A stretch of DNA of 64,000 nt from Streptomyces sp. NBC_00459 (lineage in GTDB: Bacteria; Actinomycetota; Actinomycetes; Streptomycetales; Streptomycetaceae): the NCBI RefSeq assembly GCF_036013955.1, contig NZ_CP107903.1, positions 9,362,001-9,426,000 of the forward strand, in the 5' to 3' direction. Both the position numbers and the translations under genes were made by a program. Below are positions 1 to 9,276 of the stretch, in pieces. Numbering within the stretch: position 1 is the first letter of the stretch; each line of letters opens with the position of its first letter. The notes below the pieces were generated by a model. It was given only the letters and a program-made list of their open reading frames with translations. It did no database searches and was not told where the DNA came from.

Positions 1-134
1 ACGCCGAGCTCGGTCTCGAGCTGGCGGATCTGCTGGGAGAGCGGCGGCTGGGCCATGTGGAGCCGCTCGGCGGCGCGCCCGAAGTGGAGCTCCTCGGCCA
101 CCGCCACGAAGTACCGAAGATGACGCAGATCCAT
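1..134 (-). CDS. LysR-family transcriptional regulator, N-terminal part (runs off the window)
   Basis: Read from 134 downward, the frame starts MDLRHLRYFVAVAEELHFGR and continues with AAERLHMAQPPLSQQIRQLE, the canonical winged helix-turn-helix of LysR regulators. Only about 44 residues lie in the window, so the effector-binding domain is not visible. The gene is divergent from pcaF with about 70 bp between the starts. That is the usual LysR arrangement and suggests it controls the pcaFIJ genes in response to a pathway intermediate such as beta-ketoadipate (inference). An inverted repeat in the intergenic space could be its site. Confidence 0.85.
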   Translation of the reverse strand, partial: MDLRHLRYFVAVAEELHFGRAAERLHMAQPPLSQQIRQLETELG

Positions 135-142
135 ATGTCACC

Positions 143-164
143 CATATCAATCAGCTCGGATATG
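143..164. promoter_or_regulatory. Inverted repeat between LysR gene and pcaF, candidate LysR site
   Basis: CATATC at 143-148 and GATATG at 159-164 form a perfect 6-bp inverted repeat with a 10-nt spacer. It lies in an AT-richer patch between the divergent starts. Size and placement fit a LysR-type recognition site. The assignment rests on position only. Confidence 0.4.
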
Positions 165-205
165 TGTACTTCAGAATATCGCGGTCCGGGACTAGCCTCG
201 CTGTC

Positions 206-1407
<1,202 letters not shown>

Positions 1408-1411
<4 letters not shown>

Positions 1412-2103
1412 GCCGGGCGGAGATCCTCGAGAGCGCCGACGCGGCGGTCGCCGGTATCGAGGACGGGGCCACCGTCCTGGTGGGCGGCTTCGGCCTGGCC
1501 GGGATGCCGTTCGACCTGATCGACGCGCTCATCCGGCAGGGGGCGAAGGACCTCACGATCGTGTCCAACAACGCGGGCAACGGCGAGGTCGGGCTGGCCG
1601 CCCTGCTGGCCGCCGGCCGGGTGCGCAAGGTGCTCTGTTCCTTTCCGCGCCAGTCCGACTCCTGGGTGTTCGACGGCCTCTACCGCGAGGGAAGGATCGA
1701 ACTGGAGGTGGTGCCGCAGGGCAACCTCGCCGAGCGGATGCGCGCGGCCGGTGCCGGCATCGGTGCGTTCTACTGCCCGACCGCGGTCGGCACACCGCTG
1801 GCCGAGGGCAAGGAGGAGCGGGAGATCGACGGCCGGAAGTACCTGCTGGAGTACCCCATCAAGGGCGACTACGCGCTGATCGGCGCGCACGTCGCGGACA
1901 CGCTGGGCAACCTCGTCTACCGCAAGACCGCCCGCAACTTCGGACCGGTCATGGCCACGGCCGCGACGACGACCATCGTCCAGGTCGACGAGGTCGTCGA
2001 GCCCGGAAAGCTCGACCCCGAGGCCGTCGTCACCCCGTCCATCTACGTCGACCGGATCGTCCAGGTCGAGGCCCGCCACTACACCGTGCAGGGGGCACGA
2101 TGA
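1408..2103 (+). CDS. pcaI: 3-oxoadipate CoA-transferase subunit A
   Basis: A 231-residue alpha subunit of a class I CoA transferase, which with PcaJ moves CoA from succinyl-CoA to beta-ketoadipate. It shows the VLVGGFGLAGMPFDLIDAL glycine-rich start, SNNAGNGEVG and EYPIKGDYALIGAHVADT, all typical of the family. The GTG start overlaps the pcaF stop by 4 nt, and its own stop overlaps the pcaJ ATG by 4 nt, so the three genes are translationally coupled. Because these enzymes resemble succinyl-CoA:acetoacetate transferases, substrate choice rests on the linked PcaF-type thiolase. Confidence 0.88.
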
Positions 2104-2825
2104 CCATCACGCCGGGCGATCAGGTGCGCGCCGACCACCAACTCTCGATGGACGAGCTGGCCGCCGTCATCGCACGCGACATCCCGGCCGGTGCCTTCGT
2201 CAACCTCGGTATCGGACAGCCCACCAGGATCGCCGACCATCTGCCGGCCGACTCCGGGGTGGTGCTGCACACCGAGAACGGCATGCTCCACATGGGTCCG
2301 AAGGCCGAGGGCGACGCGGTCGACCCCGACCTGACCAACGCCGGCAAGGTCCCGGTGACCGAGCTGCCGGGGGCGGCGTACTTCCACCACGCCGACTCCT
2401 TCGCCATGATGCGCGGCGGGCACCTCGACGTCTGCGTCCTCGGGGCGTACCAGGTCGCCTTCGACGGCGACCTCGCCAACTGGACCACCGGCAGGCCCGA
2501 CGACATCCCCGCCGTCGGCGGCGCCATGGACCTCGCCATCGGCGCCAAGGACGTCTACGTGATGATGACGCTCTTCACCCGCTCCGGTGAGCCGAAGCTC
2601 GTGCCGCGGTGCACCTACCCGCTCACCGGCATCGGCTGCGTCAGCCGCGTCTACACCGACCACGGCGTCTTCGACGTCGGCCCCGACGGCGTACGGATCA
2701 GGGAGACGTACGGCGTCGGCGCCCACGAACTGGCGGAGCGACTCGGCATCACGCTGTCGCCGTCCGCGCAGCGGCCGGCGCGCCGGACGGCCGAACCCGG
2801 GGCGGGTCCCGCAACTCCGCCCTGA
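2100..2825 (+). CDS. pcaJ: 3-oxoadipate CoA-transferase subunit B
   Basis: A 241-residue beta subunit of the CoA transferase. The catalytic glutamate lies in HTENGMLHMGP (about residue 60), after GIGQPTRIADHLP. GAMDLAIGAKDVYVMM is also conserved. The C-terminal 20 or so residues after LAERLGITLS are low-complexity Pro/Arg/Ala and probably a tail. It starts with ATGA overlapping pcaI. The upstream half of the protocatechuate branch (pcaHGBLDC) is not seen after this gene. Confidence 0.88.
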   Translation: MTITPGDQVRADHQLSMDELAAVIARDIPAGAFVNLGIGQPTRIADHLPADSGVVLHTENGMLHMGPKAEGDAVDPDLTNAGKVPVTELPGAAYFHHADSFAMMRGGHLDVCVLGAYQVAFDGDLANWTTGRPDDIPAVGGAMDLAIGAKDVYVMMTLFTRSGEPKLVPRCTYPLTGIGCVSRVYTDHGVFDVGPDGVRIRETYGVGAHELAERLGITLSPSAQRPARRTAEPGAGPATPP

Positions 2826-2890
2826 CTGTCCCTGATGTCGCTTTCGCTGCCCGTAGGCTGGTCCGCGCACAGGACGGACAGGAGGCTGAG

Positions 2891-3559
2891 GTGGCCGAGA
2901 CGGCGTTGGCCGAGGTGATGGCCGAGCTGGCCGCACTCGAGGACCCGAAGGCACGTGCGGTGAACGAGAGACACGGTGACGACCACGGTGTGAACCTCGG
3001 AAAACTGCGTGCGCTCGCGAAGCGGCTGAAGACACAACAGGAACTGGCGTGCCGACTCTGGGCGACGGACGACACCGCGGCGAGACTGCTGGCGCTCCTG
3101 ATCTGCCGCCCGAAGGCGTTCGGGCGTGACGAGCTGGACGCCATGGTGCGCCAGACGCGCGCGCCCAAGGTGCACGACTGGCTCGTGAACTACGTGGTGA
3201 AGAAGAATCCGCACGCCGAAGAGCTGCGCCTGGCCTGGTACGCCGATCCGGATCCCGTGGTCGCGAGTGCCGGCTGGGCGCTGACCACCGAACGCGTGGC
3301 GAAGAAGCCCGAGGGCCTCGATCTGTCAGGGCTGCTGGACGTCATCGAGGCGGAGATGAAGGACGCCCCGGATCGGCTGCAGTGGGCGATGAACCACTGC
3401 CTGGCCCAGATCGGGATCGAGCACGCAGGGCACCGCGACCGCGCGATCGCCGTCGGTGAGCGCCTTGAGGTGCTCAAGGACTATCCGACGTCCCCGGGCT
3501 GCACCTCTCCGTTCGCGCCGATCTGGATCACCGAGATGGTGCGCCGACGGTCCGAGTAG
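2891..3559 (+). CDS. DNA alkylation repair (AlkD-like HEAT-repeat) protein
   Basis: About 222 residues, all alpha-helical in appearance, starting MAETALAEVMAELAALEDPK. RLWATDDTAARLLALLI, TRAPKVHDWLVNYVVKKNPH and DPDPVVASAGWALTTERV match the repeat pattern of the AlkD/DNA_alkylation family, which removes alkylated bases by binding DNA in a HEAT-repeat cradle. The GTG at 2891 was chosen because GGAGG lies at 2881-2885, 5 nt upstream. The open frame extends further upstream only as a shadow of pcaJ. The catalytic aspartate was not assigned with certainty. The gene is separated from pcaJ by 65 bp and converges on the LacI gene downstream. Confidence 0.75.
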   Translation: MAETALAEVMAELAALEDPKARAVNERHGDDHGVNLGKLRALAKRLKTQQELACRLWATDDTAARLLALLICRPKAFGRDELDAMVRQTRAPKVHDWLVNYVVKKNPHAEELRLAWYADPDPVVASAGWALTTERVAKKPEGLDLSGLLDVIEAEMKDAPDRLQWAMNHCLAQIGIEHAGHRDRAIAVGERLEVLKDYPTSPGCTSPFAPIWITEMVRRRSE

Positions 3560-3566
3560 GAGGGTC

Positions 3567-3596
3567 CGGTGGCGCTCCGCGCCGGGAGCGCCACCG
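3567..3596. terminator. Bidirectional terminator hairpin
   Basis: A perfect 12-bp inverted repeat (CGGTGGCGCTCC and its complement) with a 6-nt loop. It starts 8 nt after the AlkD-like stop and ends 15 nt before the convergent LacI stop, so it can serve both strands. Confidence 0.75.
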
Positions 3597-3610
3597 TTGT
3601 GCCGTCGGCC

Positions 3611-4654
3611 TCAACTCCCGGTGAGCACTTCCCGCAGGGCGGGGACGGGGAGTTCGCCCGAGCCTCGGACGATGAGGCGGGTGGGGACGGTGACGGTTCG
3701 GGCGCGGGTGCGGTCGCCGTCGAGCCTGTTCAGAGCGGTGGTCGCCGCCGCCCTGCCGATTTCCTCCGCGTCCTGGGCGACGACGGTCAGAGCCGGTTCG
3801 AGCGCCTCGGCGAGCGCCACGTCGTCGAAGGCGACGACGGCGACGTCCTTGCGCTTGCTGCGGGCCAGTTCGGCGACCGTGCCCAGCGCCATGATGTTGT
3901 TGCCGGCGAACAGGGCGGTGGGGGGATCGGCGAGGCCGAGGAGCCGGGCGGTCGCGGTTTCGGCGCCCTGCTGGTCGTGGGCGTTGGTCACGAGTGAGCG
4001 GTCGTAGGGGATGTCGGCTTCGTCGAGCGCCGAGCGGTAGCCGGCCAGACGTTCACGGCGGGTGTGCAGCCTCAGCGGGAGGTCGCCGACGAAGCCTATG
4101 CGCCGGTGTCCGTGGGCGACGAGATGGGCCACGCCGGCGTGGGCTCCGGCACGGTTGGAGCTGACGATGCTGTCCGTGGCGAGACCGACTCCGGGCCGGT
4201 CGAGGAAGATCACCGGCAGTCCGGCCGTACGGTGGGACTTGAGGTGGGAGTGGTCGGCGCCGACGGACGGCACGACGATCAGGATGCTGACGCGGCGGGC
4301 CAGGAACTTGTCCGTCAGGGCGCGTTCGCGATCGGGGGCGTCCGCGGAGGAGCCCATGAGCAGGGTCAGTCCGCGTTCGCGGACGGTGTCCTCGATGGCG
4401 CGGGCGACGGCTCCGAAGAAGGGGTTGGCGAGGTCGGGAATGACCAGGCCGATCGTGGTGTCCGGGCCGCCGACGCGGATGTTGCGGGCCATGAGGTTCG
4501 GCTGGAAGCCGAGCTTGGCCACTGCGGCCAGTACCTGTTCCCTGGTCTGCGCGGAGGCGGGTCCGTCCTCGTTGAGGACTCGGGAGACCGTCTTCGCGCT
4601 TACACCGACTTCGCGGGCGACGTCGGCCAGGGTGGGGCGGCGGTTCGCTGCCAT
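3611..4654 (-). CDS. LacI-family repressor of the fructose/fructan regulon
   Basis: A 347-residue LacI/GalR repressor. The N-terminal HTH and hinge read PTLADVAREVGVSAKTVSRV and continue through the NLMARNIRVG hinge at about residue 60. A periplasmic-binding-protein-like effector domain follows (IGLVIPDLANPFFGAVARAI, NNIMALGTVAELAR). It is the last gene of the minus-strand cluster binding protein, permease, ATPase, regulator, 76 bp after the ATPase. The only strong palindromic LacI-type sites nearby lie upstream of the binding-protein/fructokinase and levanase genes, so it most likely represses those from there (inference). A fructose or fructose-phosphate inducer is plausible. Confidence 0.85.
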   Translation of the reverse strand: MAANRRPTLADVAREVGVSAKTVSRVLNEDGPASAQTREQVLAAVAKLGFQPNLMARNIRVGGPDTTIGLVIPDLANPFFGAVARAIEDTVRERGLTLLMGSSADAPDRERALTDKFLARRVSILIVVPSVGADHSHLKSHRTAGLPVIFLDRPGVGLATDSIVSSNRAGAHAGVAHLVAHGHRRIGFVGDLPLRLHTRRERLAGYRSALDEADIPYDRSLVTNAHDQQGAETATARLLGLADPPTALFAGNNIMALGTVAELARSKRKDVAVVAFDDVALAEALEPALTVVAQDAEEIGRAAATTALNRLDGDRTRARTVTVPTRLIVRGSGELPVPALREVLTGS

Positions 4655-4730
4655 GGAGGAAACCGTCTCCTGAGGGCTCTCGGTTCCGGCCGCGGCCTCG
4701 GCCGGAAACTGCGAGAGCGGTGTTGAGCTG

Positions 4731-5567
4731 TCAGGTGGCCTGGACTCCGGCGGCCTTGGCGGCCTCCGAATCCGCTACGACAGTATCTCCGGCCTCGTCG
4801 ACCGTGAGTGCGCCGGTCATGATGGCGACGACCTCGGCCATGGAGTAGTCGGAGGGCTTGATCACGGCGGCGCGCCGGCCGAGGCGGTGGACGTGGATCC
4901 GGTCGGCGATCTCGAAGACGTGCGGCATGTTGTGGCTGATCAGAACGACCGGCATGCCCTTGTCCCGGACCCGGCGGATCAGGTCGAGAACCTGGCCGGA
5001 CTCCTTGACGCCGAGGGCGGCGGTGGGTTCGTCCATGACGACGACGCTGCTCGCCCAGGCGACGGAACGGGCGACCGCGACGGCCTGCCGCTGTCCACCG
5101 GAGAGCGTCTCCACCGACTGCGTCAGCGAACGCAGGCCGATCTTCAGGTCGGCCATGTGCTCGGCCGCCTCCTGGCGCATGCGCTTCTTGTCGAGCATCC
5201 GGAAGACACTGCCCAGGACGCCGGGGCGGCGCAGCTCCCGCCCGAGGAACACGTTCGAGGCGATGTCCATCGAGGCGGCCACGGCGAGGTCCTGATACAC
5301 CGTCTCGATGCCGTGGGCGCGTGCGCTCTGGGGCCCGGAGAAGGTGATGGGTTCGCCGTTGAGGCGTATCTCGCCCGCGTCCGGGACGATCGCGCCGGTG
5401 AGCGCCTTGATGAGGCTGGTCTTGCCGGCGCCGTTGTCGCCGATGACCGCGAGGACCTCGCCGGGGAGCAGGTCGAAGTCGGCGCCGTCGATGGCGGTGA
5501 CCTGGCCGTACCGCTTGAACAGGCCGCGGGCCTGCAGCACGGGTGCGGGGGAGGAGATGGCGGTCAT
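4731..5567 (-). CDS. Sugar ABC transporter ATP-binding protein (FrcA type)
   Basis: A 278-residue single-cassette ATPase that powers sugar import. Walker A is GDNGAGKTSLIKAL (about residue 40), the signature is ETLSGGQRQAVAVAR, and Walker B is VVVMDEPTAALG, followed by the H-loop LISHNMPHV. The TAALGVKES segment after Walker B is typical of the CUT2/FrcA group. Most CUT2 ATPases (RbsA, AraG) carry two cassettes. This one has one, like FrcA of fructose importers. The start at 5567 overlaps the permease stop by 4 nt (ATGA). Confidence 0.88.
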   Translation of the reverse strand: MTAISSPAPVLQARGLFKRYGQVTAIDGADFDLLPGEVLAVIGDNGAGKTSLIKALTGAIVPDAGEIRLNGEPITFSGPQSARAHGIETVYQDLAVAASMDIASNVFLGRELRRPGVLGSVFRMLDKKRMRQEAAEHMADLKIGLRSLTQSVETLSGGQRQAVAVARSVAWASSVVVMDEPTAALGVKESGQVLDLIRRVRDKGMPVVLISHNMPHVFEIADRIHVHRLGRRAAVIKPSDYSMAEVVAIMTGALTVDEAGDTVVADSEAAKAAGVQAT

Positions 5568-6559
5568 CGGGCCTTCTTCCGGGAGAGCTGGTCGACGGTC
5601 ACCGCGAGGATCACCAGGACTCCGGTGATCAGGGTCTGGTAGATGGACGCGACGCCCATCAGCTGCAGGCCGTTGCGGAAGACGCCCACGATGAGGACTC
5701 CGATGAAGGTGCCCAGGACCGAGCCGCGTCCGCCGAAGAGGCTGGTGCCGCCGAGGACCACGGCGGTGATGCTGTCGAGGTTGTCGGTCTGCCCGGCCTG
5801 CGGATCGCCGACTCCGGTGCGGGAGATGAGAAGCAGGGCGGCGATGCCGTACAGCAGGCCGGCCACGGTGTAGATGCCGATGGTGAGGCGCGAGGTGCGG
5901 ATGCCGTTGAGCCGGGCGGCCTCGGCGCTGTTGCCCAGGGCGTAGACGTGCCGCCCCCAGCCGGTGTTGCTCAGCGAGTAGGCGAGCAGGAGGAACAGGC
6001 CGATGGTGACGAGGGAGCCGTAGGTGATGTCCGTGTGGCCCAGCGGGAACGTCTCGCCGAGGGCGGTGAGCGGGCCGGGCAGGTTGGTGACCGTCTGCTC
6101 CTCGGAGTAGATGTGGGTCAGCGCGAACGCCACATTGAGCATGCCGAGGGTGACGATGAACGGCGGCAGCGGGATCTTCTGCACCAGCAGCCCGTTGAGC
6201 AGCCCGAACCCGCCGCAGACGGCGAGGCCCAGACCGATGGCGAGGAGCGGGGGCAGGGAGCCCTCGGCGGCCATCTTGGCGATCACGATGCTGCCGAACG
6301 CCATCACGGCGCCGCACGACAGGTCGATGCCCGCGGTGAGGATGATCAGGGTCTGCCCGATGGCGAGGGTGCCCACGACCATGACCTGCTGCACGATCAG
6401 CGAGAAGTTCCCGCCGGTCAGGAACTGGTCGGTCGAGAAGGAGAAGAAGGCGCAGGCCAGAAGGAGGGCGGCCAGGGGTCCGGTGGTCGGCGCCGTGAGC
6501 AGTCTGCGGGCCGTGGTCGGCGCTTTGAGCTCCGAGTACGGCGTGGTCGTGGCTGTCAT
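5564..6559 (-). CDS. Sugar ABC transporter permease (FrcC/RbsC type)
   Basis: A 331-residue CUT2-family inner-membrane permease with about nine hydrophobic segments. It has LAIGQTLIILTAGIDLSCGA near residue 85 and the cytoplasmic loop ALGNSAEAARLNGI, which contacts the ATPase. LGGTSLFGGRGSVLGTFIG is a further family block. It starts MTATTTPYSELK at 6559. It forms the channel for the sugar delivered by the binding protein encoded upstream. Confidence 0.88.
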   Translation of the reverse strand: MTATTTPYSELKAPTTARRLLTAPTTGPLAALLLACAFFSFSTDQFLTGGNFSLIVQQVMVVGTLAIGQTLIILTAGIDLSCGAVMAFGSIVIAKMAAEGSLPPLLAIGLGLAVCGGFGLLNGLLVQKIPLPPFIVTLGMLNVAFALTHIYSEEQTVTNLPGPLTALGETFPLGHTDITYGSLVTIGLFLLLAYSLSNTGWGRHVYALGNSAEAARLNGIRTSRLTIGIYTVAGLLYGIAALLLISRTGVGDPQAGQTDNLDSITAVVLGGTSLFGGRGSVLGTFIGVLIVGVFRNGLQLMGVASIYQTLITGVLVILAVTVDQLSRKKAR

Positions 6560-6636
6560 GCGAAGTCCTTGTCGGAAGACAGATGTCCTTGTCGGCGGGC
6601 GACGGCACTGAGCGGTTCTGAAGGAGCCGGGTGCGC

Positions 6637-6774
6637 GGCCGGGCCCCACCGGCCCGGCCTGCGGCAGACGACCGCATGTTCCGCGGAGCGTTCGGCCTCG
6701 CCGCCCGGGACAAGGGGGACGGCCGTCCCTGGCCGGGGAGGTGGGACGACCGCCCCGCTGAGGGGAGGGGCGGT
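6637..6774. terminator. Two intercistronic hairpins between binding protein and permease genes
   Basis: The 236-nt gap after the binding-protein stop holds two perfect hairpins. One is ACCGCCCC/GGGGCGGT (6749-6756 with 6767-6774, 10-nt loop), just 21 nt past the stop. The other is GGCCGGGCC/GGCCCGGCC (6637-6645 with 6651-6659, 5-nt loop). Hairpins here often act as partial terminators or 3' stabilisers that keep binding-protein mRNA above permease mRNA. That role is inferred from position. Confidence 0.6.
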
Positions 6775-6795
6775 GTCGTACGGTCCTCGGGCTGC

Positions 6796-7812
6796 TCAGC
6801 CCCAGCAGTTCTCCAGGCCGTAGGCGGTGTCCTTGGACGCGACACCGTCCTGGGCCTTGTCGGTGATCAGCGTGACGCCGGTGTCGGTGTAACCGGACGC
6901 CTTCTTGCCGTCCTTGGCGAACGACACGACTGCCTTGACGCCCTCCGCGGCCATCTTCAGCGGGTACTGCTGCGAAGTCGCGGCGATCTTGCCGTCCTTG
7001 ACCGCCTGGGTGCCGGTGCAGCCTCCGTCGACGGAGACGATCAGGACGTCCTTCTCCCGGCCCTTGGCCTTCAGCGCCGTGTACGCGCCCAGGGCCGCCG
7101 GTTCGTTGATGGTGTAGACGACATTGATGTCGGGCTCCTTCTGGAGACAGTTCTCCATCGCCGTCTGGCCCTTGGCCTGGTCGCCGCCGGTGTCCTGGGC
7201 GCACGCGACGTCCTTCTCGGTGGCGCCGAAGCCCTTGAGGAAACCGTCGTGCCGCTGAACACCGACGGAGACGCCCGGCGCGAGGTCGAGCGCGGCTATC
7301 TTCGCCGTCTTGCCCTTCATCGCGGCCTTGGCGTACTCGCCGATCAGCTCACCGGCCTTGAGGTTGTCGGTGGCGAAGAGGGCGTCGACCGCGCTCTCCG
7401 GCTCGGTCGGGGTGTCCAGCGCGATCACCAGAACGCCCTTGGCGCGGGCCTTCTCGATCGCCGGCACGATCGCCTTGGAGTCGCTCGGAGTGATCAGAAT
7501 GCCCTTCACCCCGGCAGCGACCATGTTCTCGATCGCGGTGACCTGCCCGGCGTTGTCCCCATCGAACTTCCCTGCAGCGGTGGACAGTTGGGCGCCGTTC
7601 TCCTTGGCGGCCTTCTCCGCGCCCTCCTTCATCTTCACGAAGAACGGGTTGGTGTCGGTCTTGGTGATCAGACCGACCTTGACCTCGCCCGAACCGGAAC
7701 TCGACGAGCCCGATCCGGAGCCGGACCCGCAGGCCGTCAGGGTGAGTGCCGCGACGCCCGTGACCGCGGCGGCTCTGAGGAGGGACGAGGACAGGCGAGT
7801 GGTGCGAGACAT
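6796..7812 (-). CDS. Sugar-binding lipoprotein of the fructose-type ABC importer
   Basis: A 338-residue extracellular lipoprotein with signal peptide and lipobox LTLTACGSG (Cys near residue 29), followed by a Gly/Ser linker and a type I periplasmic-binding fold. KTDTNPFFVKMKEGAEKAAKENG, GILITPSDSKAIVPAIEKA and VIALDTP resemble FrcB-like fructose-binding proteins. It starts MSRTTRLSSSLLR at 7812. It is the first gene of the minus-strand importer operon. Its start lies about 60 bp from a tandem operator pair shared with the divergent fructokinase gene. Fructose is inferred from the neighbouring fructokinase and GH32 genes; ribose or another sugar cannot be excluded. Confidence 0.87.
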   Translation of the reverse strand: MSRTTRLSSSLLRAAAVTGVAALTLTACGSGSGSGSSSSGSGEVKVGLITKTDTNPFFVKMKEGAEKAAKENGAQLSTAAGKFDGDNAGQVTAIENMVAAGVKGILITPSDSKAIVPAIEKARAKGVLVIALDTPTEPESAVDALFATDNLKAGELIGEYAKAAMKGKTAKIAALDLAPGVSVGVQRHDGFLKGFGATEKDVACAQDTGGDQAKGQTAMENCLQKEPDINVVYTINEPAALGAYTALKAKGREKDVLIVSVDGGCTGTQAVKDGKIAATSQQYPLKMAAEGVKAVVSFAKDGKKASGYTDTGVTLITDKAQDGVASKDTAYGLENCWG

Positions 7813-7872
7813 GATCGACTCCTGAGGGATAGCGGGCAGCACAGGGCTGGGATCGGAGCATGCTGCCCGGGG

Positions 7873-7902
7873 TGTCATCGTTGACTTATGTCATCGTTGA
7901 CA
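7873..7902. promoter_or_regulatory. Tandem LacI-type operators upstream of importer and fructokinase genes
   Basis: Two copies of TGTCATCGTTGAC(A/T) lie at 7873-7886 and 7889-7902, 16 bp start to start. Each has TGTCA/TGACA-type half sites around a central CG, the architecture of LacI/GalR operators. They sit between the divergent binding-protein and fructokinase genes. A matching pair with the same spacing occurs upstream of the GH32 gene. Confidence 0.8.
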
Positions 7903-8086
7903 CTGCCTGGCCAGGATGATGGACTCCGGATCCCGGCAACGTCAATGCCTTCCGCTCGTCACAAATCGGCAACGCCCCGACGATCGTTGCCGCGCAGCCG
8001 GTCAGCGGCTGTGTGGCCGCCGCCCGACTGCCCGGGCCTTCCGGGCCTTCCGAGCCCGTCCGAGCCCTTTCGAGAGAGAGCAGCCC

Positions 8087-9052
8087 ATGAGCCCGCGTCA
8101 GATCACCGTGCTGGGAGAGTGCGTCGCGGACGCCTTCACCGAACCGGCGGCAAGCGCCTCGAACGAACTCGCTCTGCGGGTGCTGCCCGGCGGCGGACCC
8201 GCGAATACGGCGGTGGCCCTGGCCCGCCTCGGAACACCGTCCCGCTTCCTCGCCCGGCTGTCCGGCGATGTGTTCGGCCGCCTGTTCCGCGCCCACCTGG
8301 AGGCGTCCGGCGTAGACCTGTCGTACGCCGTCGCAGCCGCCGAGCCCAGCACGCTGGCCGTGGCGGAACTGGACGCCACCGGGCAGGCCGCGTTCTCGTT
8401 CCACGCGCAGAACACGGCCGACTGGCAGTGGACCCCGGCGGAACTGGCCGGGGTGGATCTCTCCGGAACGGCCTGTGTGCACACCGGATCGCTGGCGCTG
8501 GTCCGTGAACCCGGCGGAGCGGTGGTGGAGGAGTTCCTGGCGGCAGCGGCCGAGCGGGCCACCATCAGCATCGATCCCAACGTCAGGCCGCTGTTGGTGC
8601 GCCCCGACGTCTACCGTGCCCGGCTGACGCACTGGTGTGCTCTCGCCGACATTCTGCGGCTGAGCGAGGACGACCTGGAACTCCTCCTGCCGGGCACCGC
8701 GCCCGAGGAGGCATGCGACAGCTGGCATGCCGCAGGGGTACGGCTCGTCGTGGTCACGCTCGGCTCCGGCGGCGCGCTGGCCTCACTCGACGGCGAACGG
8801 TTGCGGGTGCCCGCGGTGGCCACGCGGGTCGTCGACACCGTCGGCGCGGGGGACTCCTTCACCGCCGGCCTGCTGCACCACCTCGGTGCCGCCGGACTCC
8901 TCGGTGGCCGACTGTCCGGGCTCGGGCTCCACGAGGTCGCCGAGGCCTGCCGGTTCGGCGCCCGGGTCGCGGCCCTGACCTGCTCGGTCGCGGGCCCGAA
9001 CCCGCCGTGGCGCAGCCAGTTGGAGCAGCTCACGGCCGCCGGTGGTGTCTGA
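8087..9052 (+). CDS. PfkB-family fructokinase
   Basis: A 321-residue carbohydrate kinase that phosphorylates fructose to fructose-6-phosphate using ATP. It shows the N-terminal LGECVADAF, the GGGPANTAVALARLG signature near residue 33, and the C-terminal PfkB motif VVDTVGAGDSFTAGLL near residue 250, which includes the anion hole and catalytic Asp. The ATG at 8087 begins MSPRQITVLGE. It lies downstream of the paired operator and next to an importer and a GH32 enzyme, so it completes uptake, hydrolysis and phosphorylation of fructosyl sugars. Related PfkB kinases act on other sugars, so the substrate is inferred from context. Confidence 0.83.
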   Translation: MSPRQITVLGECVADAFTEPAASASNELALRVLPGGGPANTAVALARLGTPSRFLARLSGDVFGRLFRAHLEASGVDLSYAVAAAEPSTLAVAELDATGQAAFSFHAQNTADWQWTPAELAGVDLSGTACVHTGSLALVREPGGAVVEEFLAAAAERATISIDPNVRPLLVRPDVYRARLTHWCALADILRLSEDDLELLLPGTAPEEACDSWHAAGVRLVVVTLGSGGALASLDGERLRVPAVATRVVDTVGAGDSFTAGLLHHLGAAGLLGGRLSGLGLHEVAEACRFGARVAALTCSVAGPNPPWRSQLEQLTAAGGV

Positions 9053-9134
9053 CGGTTCGTGCGGCCCGCGCCGGGCAATCCTGCTCGTACCGTTGACGCG
9101 CCGGTCGGATTTCGCCCATCATCGGGCCACTCGA

Positions 9135-9164
9135 TGTCATCGATGACACAAGTCAACGTTGACA
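9135..9164. promoter_or_regulatory. Tandem LacI-type operators upstream of the GH32 gene
   Basis: TGTCATCGATGACA (9135-9148) is a perfect 14-bp palindrome. GTCAACGTTGAC (9152-9163) is a perfect 12-bp palindrome, extended by a 3' A. The units repeat at 16 bp, exactly as in the pair at 7873-7902. They lie about 115 bp before the GH32 start, so one regulator probably controls both promoters. Confidence 0.82.
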
Positions 9165-9276
9165 TGCCTGGTCGGCGGCATGGACGATGACGCCGGCCAG
9201 GGCGTCACTCTTCGGCCGGTCCACGCAGGAAAGCCGCAGGCTCTGCCCGGTGGACGACCACAGCACAGGAGACACC

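Noticed and set aside
5568..6845. N-terminal extension of the ABC ATPase frame up to 6845
   Set aside because: The extension is an out-of-frame reading of the permease gene. The ATPase starts at 5567, overlapping the permease stop.
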